The notes beneath the pieces are model-generated. The model saw nothing but the letters and a program-made list of their open reading frames with translations, was not told the DNA's origin and did no database searches. The position numbers and the translations under genes are program-made. 12,266 nt of DNA from Ekhidna sp. (GTDB lineage Bacteria; Bacteroidota; Bacteroidia; Cytophagales; Cyclobacteriaceae). The DNA is taken from contig JAPPDO010000159.1 of NCBI GenBank assembly GCA_028821635.1, positions 1 through 12,266 of the forward strand, in the 5' to 3' direction. Positions 6,098-12,266 of this stretch are shown here, one piece after another; position 1 is the stretch's first letter; every line of letters starts with the position of its first letter.

Positions 6098-8479
6098 ATG
6101 AAACGAACTATTAAGAAAGTAGCAGTACTCGGCTCAGGCATCATGGGTTCAAGAATCGCATGCCACTTCGCAAATATTGGAGTAGAAGTTCTCCTACTGG
6201 ATATTGTCCCAAAGGACCTTTCAGATAAAGACAAGGATAATCCGAATGCTAGAAACAAACTGGTGAACGGTTCGCTGCAAACAGCGATCAAGTCTAACCC
6301 TTCGCCGTTGTTTAGTCAAAGCAAAGCGAAACTAATTTCAACAGGCAATATTGATGACGACTTGCCCAAAATCAAAGATGCAAATTGGCTCATAGAGGTC
6401 GTTGTTGAAAATCTTGAAATCAAAAAATCACTCTTTGAGAAAGTAGAACAATACAGAACACCGGGAACGCTGATCACCTCAAACACATCCGGTATTCCGC
6501 TCCACCTGATGCTCGGCGGAAGGACAGAAGATTTTCAAAAAAACTTCTGTGGGACACATTTTTTTAATCCACCGAGATATTTGAGGCTTCTGGAGATTAT
6601 TCCAACAGATAAGACCGACAGAGATGTCGCTAGCTTCCTCATGCACTATGGAGACCTTTACTTGGGCAAAGAAACAGTACTTTGTAAGGATACACCCGCA
6701 TTTATCGCAAACAGAATCGGGGTTTACTCCATGATGTCAGTGATGCACGTAATTAATGATTTTGAGTTCTCCGTTGGTGAGATTGATAAACTAACCGGTC
6801 CGGTCATTGGACGAGCAAAGTCTGCGACTTTCAGAACGTCAGATTTGGTAGGGTTAGACACCACAGTCAATGTGTCAAACAACTTGTACGAAGCCCTAGA
6901 GAGTGATGAGTCAAAAGAGGCTTTCAAGCTGCCTGAAGTGGTAAAAGAACTACATCGCAGACAATGGCTGGGGGACAAAACCCGGCAAGGCTTTTACAAA
7001 AAAACCATTATTAATGGTGCAAAAGAGATTCTTGAACTCAACCTTAAAACCTTTGGATATGAGCCGAAGAAAAAATCAAAACTTCATATTTTAGAAGAAA
7101 CCAAAAACATAGAAAATCTCAAGAAGAGGCTGCAAATCGCAATTAACCTTGACGGTGCGGAGGGTGATTTTTACAGGAAAACGTTCTTTGGTCTTTTCAA
7201 ATATGTTTCATTCAGAATCCCTGAAATAGCAGATGAACTGTTTAGAATTGACCAGGCGGTCGCCGGAGGTTTTGCATGGGAAATGGGCCCATTTGAAACT
7301 TGGGATGCGATGGGTTTTAAAGATATTCTTTCAAAAATGAACCAGGCTGGCATGAAACCCGCCGCTTGGGTTAAAGAGATGGCAGATGCCGGAAAAGAAA
7401 GCTTCTACACCTATAAAAACGGAAAGAAAATGTATTATGACGTTTCCTCTAAATCTTACAAAGTGATTCCGGGAACAGAAGGCTTCGTTTTGTTAGATAT
7501 GTTTAAAGAAAATAATGTGGTCTGGGAAAAGCCGGGAGCAACCATTTACGATGCAGGTGACGGAATCTTAAACGTAGAATTCCATACAAAAATGAACTCA
7601 ATAGATGCAGATGTTCTTGAAAGCATAAATACAGCGATCACCATCGCTGAGAAAGATTACCGAGGTATAGTGATAGGAAACGAAGCACAGCAATTTTCAG
7701 CCGGAGCCAACCTGTCCATGTTATTCATGTACGCCGTAGACCAGGAGTTTGACGAGATCGACCTGATGGTCAGGACTTTCCAAAACACGGTCACAAAGAC
7801 CAGGTTCTCAAGTGTACCGATTATAGCTGCCACATCGGGTCTTACGCTGGGCGGCGGTTGCGAACTTTCATTGCATTGTGATGCCATTCAGGCACACGCA
7901 GAAACTTACATAGGTCTTGTTGAAGTTGGTGTAGGGTTAATCCCCGCAGGTGGGGGCACAAAAGAACTGACCCTGAGAGCCGCTGACGATTTTGTTCCTG
8001 GTGATCCGGAGTTGAATACGCTTCAGGAATACTTCATGACGATTGCCACCGCCAAAGTTGCGGCTTCGGCTGAGGAAGCGAAAGAAATGAATCTCATAAA
8101 AGCTAGCGATGAAGTGACGCTTAATAGAAGCCGGCTGCTTAAAGATGCAAAAAACAAGTCCATTACCCTAAGTGAGGCAGGTTATACGCCACCCACACCA
8201 AGAAGTGACATCAAAGTTCAGGGCAAGTCTGCACTTGCAATGTTCTATGCAGGAGTCAATGGAATGAAATACGGAGACTACATCTCGGATTACGATCAGA
8301 AAATTGCACAAAAACTTGCCTTTATCATGGCTGGTGGTGATCTGTCCGCACCAACTATGGTGAGCGAGCAGTATCTCCTGGATTTGGAAAGAGAGGCTTT
8401 TTTAAGTCTCTGTGGTGAACCGAAAACGCTGGAGCGAATCCAAAGCATCTTATTCAAGGGTAAACCGCTGAGAAATTAA
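6098..8479 (+). CDS. fadN: FadN-type 3-hydroxyacyl-CoA dehydrogenase / enoyl-CoA hydratase
   Basis: Bifunctional beta-oxidation enzyme that hydrates trans-2-enoyl-CoA and oxidises the resulting 3-hydroxyacyl-CoA with NAD+. The order is dehydrogenase first and hydratase last, as in Bacillus FadN (about 790 residues) and opposite to E. coli FadB. In the 793-residue product, the NAD-binding Rossmann motif GSGIMGSRI is at 12-20. Dehydrogenase active-site positions are present: Ser128 in SNTSG, His154 in THFFNPP, Glu166 and Asn205. A second dehydrogenase C-domain lies near 340-460. The crotonase domain (about 485-680) has the oxyanion-hole segment FSAGANL and both catalytic glutamates, Glu589 in GGGCEL and Glu609 in LVEVG, 20 residues apart as in classical hydratases. 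ATG at 6098 is preferred to TTG at 6077 because MKRTIKKVAVLG starts the Rossmann strand. It is followed by fadA after 31 bp. Confidence 0.95.
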   Translation: MKRTIKKVAVLGSGIMGSRIACHFANIGVEVLLLDIVPKDLSDKDKDNPNARNKLVNGSLQTAIKSNPSPLFSQSKAKLISTGNIDDDLPKIKDANWLIEVVVENLEIKKSLFEKVEQYRTPGTLITSNTSGIPLHLMLGGRTEDFQKNFCGTHFFNPPRYLRLLEIIPTDKTDRDVASFLMHYGDLYLGKETVLCKDTPAFIANRIGVYSMMSVMHVINDFEFSVGEIDKLTGPVIGRAKSATFRTSDLVGLDTTVNVSNNLYEALESDESKEAFKLPEVVKELHRRQWLGDKTRQGFYKKTIINGAKEILELNLKTFGYEPKKKSKLHILEETKNIENLKKRLQIAINLDGAEGDFYRKTFFGLFKYVSFRIPEIADELFRIDQAVAGGFAWEMGPFETWDAMGFKDILSKMNQAGMKPAAWVKEMADAGKESFYTYKNGKKMYYDVSSKSYKVIPGTEGFVLLDMFKENNVVWEKPGATIYDAGDGILNVEFHTKMNSIDADVLESINTAITIAEKDYRGIVIGNEAQQFSAGANLSMLFMYAVDQEFDEIDLMVRTFQNTVTKTRFSSVPIIAATSGLTLGGGCELSLHCDAIQAHAETYIGLVEVGVGLIPAGGGTKELTLRAADDFVPGDPELNTLQEYFMTIATAKVAASAEEAKEMNLIKASDEVTLNRSRLLKDAKNKSITLSEAGYTPPTPRSDIKVQGKSALAMFYAGVNGMKYGDYISDYDQKIAQKLAFIMAGGDLSAPTMVSEQYLLDLEREAFLSLCGEPKTLERIQSILFKGKPLRN

Positions 8480-8510
8480 TAGGTATTAACAGAACAAAAC
8501 ACCAAAAAAT

Positions 8511-9686
8511 ATGGACGCATATATAGTTGCAGGATATCGAACAGCAGTAGGAAGAGCCAAAAAAGGCGGCTTCCGGTTTTATCGGCCGGATGATTTAGCT
8601 GCTGATGTAATTAAGCACCTTGTTGGCTCTATTGACGGTTTTGATGCGATACGAGTGGATGACCTTATCGTTGGGAATGCCATTCAGGAAGCAGAGCAAG
8701 GTTATCAGATGGGCAGATATATTTCATTGATGTCTTTACCGATGGAAGTGCCGGGAATGGTAATCAACCGATACTGTGGATCCGGACTGGAAGCCATCCA
8801 TTTAGCTTCTGCAAGAATCCACGCAGGCACCGCAGATTGTATCATCGCCGGAGGCACTGAATCCATGTCTTTGGTACCGATGATGGGATACAGAGCAGCA
8901 CTGAACTGGAACATTGCCGAAAGCCATCCGGAATATTATATGAATATGGGCTTAACTGCTGAAGAGGTAGCAAAAGACTTTAATATCTCTGCCGATGATG
9001 CCAATGAATTCGCAATGAACTCTCACCTGAAGGCAGCCAAAGCGATAGCTGAAGGAAAATTCAAAGACGAGATTGTTCCGGTGAAAGTGGAGGAGACATA
9101 CGTTGGAGAAGACGGGAGAAGACATCAGAGAGATTGGATAGTAGATACTGATGAGTGCGTTCGTCCGGAAACAAACATGGAAGGGCTAGCTCAACTTAAA
9201 CCTGCTTTTAAAAAGAAAGGACAGGTGACCGCAGGAAACTCCTCTCCAACCTCCGACGGGGCAGCTTTCGTCATGCTTATGAGCGAGAAAATGGTTAAAG
9301 AACATAATCTGGAACCAATCGCCAGAATGATGAGCTATTCAGCCGCAGGAGTGGATCCGAGAATAATGGGAATTGGGCCGGCAGAAGCAGTGCCAAAAGC
9401 ATTGAAGCAGGCAGGCTTGAAGTTAAATGACATTGAACTGATCGAATTAAATGAAGCCTTTGCAGCCCAGTCGCTTGGAGTGATCAAAAAGTTGAACCTG
9501 AATAAAGAAGCCTTAAATGTGAATGGAGGTGCCATTGCATTAGGCCATCCGCTCGGATGTACCGGAGCAAAACTTTCAATTCAGCTATTCAATGAAATGA
9601 GAAGAAGAAACAATAAGTACGGGATGGTCACGGCTTGCGTCGGAGGAGGACAAGGGGTTGCCGGTATTTATGAATTCCTGAATTAA
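8511..9686 (+). CDS. fadA: Acetyl-CoA acyltransferase (3-ketoacyl-CoA thiolase) FadA
   Basis: Catalyses the last step of the beta-oxidation cycle, splitting 3-ketoacyl-CoA with CoA into acetyl-CoA and a shortened acyl-CoA. The 391-residue product has the usual thiolase length and all catalytic elements: nucleophile Cys89 in NRYCGSG, Asn314 in NEAF, His346 in GHPLG and the acid/base Cys376 in ACVGGG. The TAGGTES-like segment IAGGTESMS near 112-120 is also typical. The start ATG at 8511 gives the standard MDAYIVAGYRTAVG opening. It lies 31 bp after fadN on the same strand with no hairpin between, so the pair is surely cotranscribed and supplies three of the four cycle reactions. The acyl-CoA dehydrogenase often found next in such operons is not here; dnaK follows after 151 bp. 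Confidence 0.96.
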   Translation: MDAYIVAGYRTAVGRAKKGGFRFYRPDDLAADVIKHLVGSIDGFDAIRVDDLIVGNAIQEAEQGYQMGRYISLMSLPMEVPGMVINRYCGSGLEAIHLASARIHAGTADCIIAGGTESMSLVPMMGYRAALNWNIAESHPEYYMNMGLTAEEVAKDFNISADDANEFAMNSHLKAAKAIAEGKFKDEIVPVKVEETYVGEDGRRHQRDWIVDTDECVRPETNMEGLAQLKPAFKKKGQVTAGNSSPTSDGAAFVMLMSEKMVKEHNLEPIARMMSYSAAGVDPRIMGIGPAEAVPKALKQAGLKLNDIELIELNEAFAAQSLGVIKKLNLNKEALNVNGGAIALGHPLGCTGAKLSIQLFNEMRRRNNKYGMVTACVGGGQGVAGIYEFLN

Positions 9687-9739
9687 AACTTTTATACATT
9701 TCAAGACCAAACTCAAGTTAATAGAGCTATTTAGAGACA

Positions 9740-9781
9740 TGCCAATCTGTCACAATTTTTTCATTTGGCACATCCATTGAT
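9740..9781 (+). promoter_or_regulatory. Sigma-54-like promoter and inverted repeat upstream of dnaK
   Basis: TGGCAC at 9766-9771, then five bases, then TTGAT at 9777-9781 matches the -24/-12 layout of sigma-54 promoters (TGGCAC-N5-TTGCW), except that the conserved -12 C is A. Transcription would start near 9790, leaving a leader of about 45 nt. TTGGCA at 9765-9770 is also the right half of an inverted repeat with TGCCAA at 9740-9745, and CTGTCACAA lies between (9747-9755). No CIRCE element is present, so HrcA control is not supported. This is a pattern match only. Confidence 0.4.
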
Positions 9782-9837
9782 ACCATATATACACATTCAA
9801 ATTCTATCTTAACAAGAGATATTAAAATACAACGAAA

Positions 9838-11769
9838 ATGGGAAAAATTATAGGAATAGACTTAGGAACTACCAACTCATGTGTATCGGTGATGGAAGGT
9901 AACGAGCCGGTGGTAATCCAAAATAGTGAAGGAAGAAGAACGACCCCTTCCATCGTAGCATTTCTTGATGACGGGAAAGGAGAGAGAAAAGTAGGAGACG
10001 CTGCAAAAAGACAAGCCATTACTAATCCTCGCAACACAATCAGCTCTGTAAAACGATTCATGGGTAAAAAGTTCTCGGAAGTGAAGGAAGAGATAAAAAA
10101 TGTTTCTTATAGTCTTGAATCCGGAAGCAATGACACAGTAAGAGTAAAGATTGGAGATCGCAACTACACTCCGCAGGAACTTTCTGCAATGATTCTACAG
10201 AAAATGAAATCTACCGCAGAGGATTTTTTGGGACAGGAAGTAAAAGAAGCGGTAGTCACCGTTCCGGCATACTTCAATGATGCTGAAAGACAAGCCACCA
10301 AAGAAGCAGGTCAAATTGCTGGTTTGGAAGTAAAAAGAATCATAAACGAGCCAACTGCGGCTGCTTTAGCATACGGTCTTGACAAAAAAGATCGGGATAT
10401 GAAAATCGCAGTCTACGACCTCGGCGGAGGCACATTTGACATCTCCATTTTAGAGCTGGGTGACGGCGTATTTGAAGTAAAGTCCACTAACGGAGACGTT
10501 CACCTCGGAGGTGATGACTTTGATGCTGTGATCATCAACTGGCTGGCTGAAGAATTTAAAAAAGACGAAAGTGTTGATCTCCGAAAAGACCCGATGGCCC
10601 TTCAACGTTTGAAAGAAGCAGCCGAAAAAGCAAAAATTGAACTTTCAAGCTCCTCTGAAACGGAAATCAACCTGCCATATATTATGCCTGTTGATGGTGT
10701 GCCCAAGCACTTGGTAAGAAAACTAACCCGGGCAAAGTTTGAGCAGTTTGCAGATGATTTGGTGAAAAGATCCATGAATCCGGTGAAGGCCGCATTAAAT
10801 GATACCGGACTTTCCACGAGCGATATTGATGAGGTAATCCTGGTAGGAGGTTCCACTCGTATCCCCAAAATCCAGGAAGAAGTAGAGAAGTTCTTCGGAA
10901 AGAAACCCTCTAAGGGAGTTAATCCTGATGAAGTAGTAGCAATCGGTGCAGCGATACAGGGAGGTGTGCTGACAGGAGAAATAAAAGATGTATTGCTTTT
11001 GGATGTGACACCACTTTCATTGGGTATTGAAACGTTAGGCGGTGTATTTACTAAACTCATTGATGCAAACACTACAATCCCTACAAAGAAATCCGAAACC
11101 TTCTCGACTGCCGCTGACAATCAGCCTTCTGTCGAGATTCATGTGCTTCAGGGTGAGCGTCCGATGGCGAAAGACAACAAGTCGTTGGGTAAGTTTCATC
11201 TGGACGGTATCCCTCCGGCACCCCGAGGGGTTCCACAAGTAGAGGTAATCTTTGATATTGATGCGAATGGAATTTTGAATGTCTCCGCCAAAGACAAAGG
11301 AACCGGCAAAGAGCAGAAAATCAGAATTGAAGCGTCCTCTGGATTGACAGATGAGGAAATCAACAAGATGAAGCAAGAGGCAGAGGCTAATGCTGAGGCT
11401 GACAAAAAAGTAAAGGAAAAGATAGAGAAGATCAATCAGGCAGATTCATTGATCTTTCAAACCGAGAAGCAATTAGAAGAATATGGAGGGAAACTCTCGG
11501 AAGGAAGTAAAACGGCAATTCAAGACGCATTGGCTAAGCTAAAAGAAGCACATGCCAAGCAAGACATTACCGAGATTGATAGCGCAATGGAAGCCTTGAA
11601 TGCCGTATGGACAAACACATCTCAAGAAATGTATGCAGCTCACCAGGAGACAGGTGGAACTCAAGGATCACCGGGTACAGCAGATGCCGGTACCGATAGT
11701 TCACAAGATACAAATGCAGACGATGTCTCAGACGTAGAATTTGAAGAGGTAGAGGAAGATAAAAAATAA
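9838..11769 (+). CDS. dnaK: Molecular chaperone DnaK (Hsp70)
   Basis: ATP-driven cytosolic Hsp70 that, with DnaJ and GrpE, binds exposed hydrophobic segments of unfolded proteins. The 643-residue product is full length. Nucleotide-binding domain: GIDLGTTNS at 6-14, [11 protein letters not shown] at 170-180, DLGGGTFD at 194-201 with the autophosphorylation-type Thr199, and LVGGSTRIP at 335-343. The interdomain linker [13 protein letters not shown] is at 384-396. The substrate-binding beta domain continues to about 500, followed by a helical lid. A Gly/Thr/Asp-rich disordered tail ends in [12 protein letters not shown], a variant of the bacterial acidic C-terminal motif. ATG at 9838 is the only sensible start. 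The gene stands alone: no grpE or dnaJ is adjacent in this window. It has its own upstream element and downstream terminator. Confidence 0.98.
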   Translation: MGKIIGIDLGTTNSCVSVMEGNEPVVIQNSEGRRTTPSIVAFLDDGKGERKVGDAAKRQAITNPRNTISSVKRFMGKKFSEVKEEIKNVSYSLESGSNDTVRVKIGDRNYTPQELSAMILQKMKSTAEDFLGQEVKEAVVTVPAYFNDAERQATKEAGQIAGLEVKRIINEPTAAALAYGLDKKDRDMKIAVYDLGGGTFDISILELGDGVFEVKSTNGDVHLGGDDFDAVIINWLAEEFKKDESVDLRKDPMALQRLKEAAEKAKIELSSSSETEINLPYIMPVDGVPKHLVRKLTRAKFEQFADDLVKRSMNPVKAALNDTGLSTSDIDEVILVGGSTRIPKIQEEVEKFFGKKPSKGVNPDEVVAIGAAIQGGVLTGEIKDVLLLDVTPLSLGIETLGGVFTKLIDANTTIPTKKSETFSTAADNQPSVEIHVLQGERPMAKDNKSLGKFHLDGIPPAPRGVPQVEVIFDIDANGILNVSAKDKGTGKEQKIRIEASSGLTDEEINKMKQEAEANAEADKKVKEKIEKINQADSLIFQTEKQLEEYGGKLSEGSKTAIQDALAKLKEAHAKQDITEIDSAMEALNAVWTNTSQEMYAAHQETGGTQGSPGTADAGTDSSQDTNADDVSDVEFEEVEEDKK

Positions 11770-11807
11770 TTTCCTGAAATTCCTGAACATACAGAACATT
11801 TAGATTT

Positions 11808-11841
11808 AACCCTCTCTTGGACTCTCAAGAGAGGGTTTTTT
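11808..11841 (+). terminator. Strong intrinsic terminator after dnaK
   Basis: AACCCTCTCTTG at 11808-11819 pairs perfectly with CAAGAGAGGGTT at 11826-11837 (12 bp) around a 6-nt loop GACTCT. T-residues run from 11836 to 11841 directly after the GC-rich stem. It lies 38 nt beyond the dnaK stop, a textbook rho-independent terminator. Confidence 0.93.
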
Positions 11842-11884
11842 ATTTCTGCTTTACTACGGACTCTATCAAGGCTGTAGGAAGCAA

Positions 11885-11901
11885 CATCCTCGAAGAGGAT
11901 G
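11885..11901. repeat. Short hairpin CATCCTC-GAA-GAGGATG between dnaK and the T9SS gene
   Basis: A perfect 7-bp inverted repeat with a 3-nt loop, 33 nt past the stop of the minus-strand gene. It could help terminate that gene, but on the minus strand no good T-run follows it. It is weak as a terminator, and I see no other role. Confidence 0.35.
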
Positions 11902-11933
11902 CACACAAAAATCTTTTTAACCTCCCTTCCCCC

Positions 11934-12266
11934 CTACTCCTTCACAAACTTCAACAGTCGCCCGTCCGGCAACTGTACCAGATACAAGCCGCTTTGCAGG
12001 GAGGTGATGTCTACACTCGTGTTGGTGGGGCCTTCTAACAGCGGCTTTCCGCTGAGGCTCAGTAGTTGGAATGTCCCCTCGACCGAAGATCGCACCTCCA
12101 AGTAGCGGCCCGAAGGGTTGGGAAAGATGACAACTTCCGCCGCATCATCTGCCCCTAACGGAGCCTTCTCCCTTACCATGATGTCAAAACTGTCGGAGAC
12201 GGAGCCGCCGTTGCCGTCGGTGGCGATGACTTTCACGGTGAGTGTGCCCGCATCGCCTGCCTGCGG
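11934..12266 (-). CDS. Secreted protein with cadherin-type repeat end and T9SS C-terminal sorting domain, 3' part only
   Basis: The frame runs off the right edge; 110 residues are visible and the GTG at 12236 is an internal Val. The visible start, AGDAGTLTVKVIATDGNGGS then SDSFDI, is the end of a cadherin/dystroglycan-like Ig-fold repeat. A short acidic linker follows. Residues 45-110 form a type A T9SS sorting domain: FPNPSG at 48-53, LSLSGKPLL at 69-77, and DITSLQSGLYLV at 86-97. Such domains direct export across the outer membrane by the type IX system and are then cleaved off, leaving the cargo secreted or surface-attached. The enzymatic or adhesive part of the protein is outside the window. 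The gene is visibly richer in G+C than its neighbours. The TAG stop at 11934-11936 is followed, on its own strand, by a G-rich stretch. Confidence 0.9.
   Translation of the reverse strand, partial: PQAGDAGTLTVKVIATDGNGGSVSDSFDIMVREKAPLGADDAAEVVIFPNPSGRYLEVRSSVEGTFQLLSLSGKPLLEGPTNTSVDITSLQSGLYLVQLPDGRLLKFVKE

Noticed and set aside
9687..9837. CIRCE operator before dnaK
   Set aside because: No TTAGCACTC...GAGTGCTAA or close variant is present.
10602..11120. 172-codon open frame antisense to dnaK
   Set aside because: It is fully opposite a highly conserved part of dnaK and very rich in Ser, Pro and Ile, as expected for a reverse-frame shadow.

Overview
The window (about 40% GC by eye) comes from a Bacteroidota bacterium, most likely an environmental Cytophagales-like lineage; that rank is an inference. 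Evidence for the phylum: a partial gene at the right edge ends in a type IX secretion sorting domain, the lipoprotein and outer-membrane signal peptides have Bacteroidota style, there are no clear Shine-Dalgarno sites before the starts, and a TAnnTTTG -7 box precedes htrA.

Layout, left to right. (1) 2-1051, the end of dnaA (+), the replication initiator, converging on (2) 1048-2490, an HtrA/DegP-type envelope serine protease (-); the two stop codons share the palindrome TTAA. (3) 2491-2774, an AT-rich divergent intergenic region with a -7 box, repeated TTTAACA words and a small hairpin. (4) 2775-5888, three exported-protein genes of unknown function (+): a lipoprotein with a Gly/Ser linker whose natural start is separated from the rest by a one-base frame disruption in a T8 tract, a perfect 14-bp hairpin terminator, then two tightly linked genes for a predicted outer-membrane beta-barrel protein and another exported, possibly barrel-like protein. 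(5) 5889-6097, a regulatory gap with a perfect 19-bp palindrome and more copies of its GCTATA word. (6) 6098-9686, fadN-fadA, which together encode the enoyl-CoA hydratase, 3-hydroxyacyl-CoA dehydrogenase and thiolase steps of fatty-acid beta-oxidation. (7) 9838-11769, dnaK, with a sigma-54-like promoter element upstream and a strong intrinsic terminator downstream. (8) 11934-12266, the 3' end of a GC-richer secreted protein gene (-) with a cadherin-type repeat end and a T9SS sorting domain.

Most genes are core: replication, envelope and cytosolic protein quality control, and fatty-acid oxidation. The least explained part is the exported-protein block at 2775-5888. I saw no tRNA, rRNA, CRISPR array, insertion sequence or defence system. 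The observations most worth following are the T8 frameshift at the lipoprotein start, the sigma-54-like element before dnaK and the palindrome before fadN.
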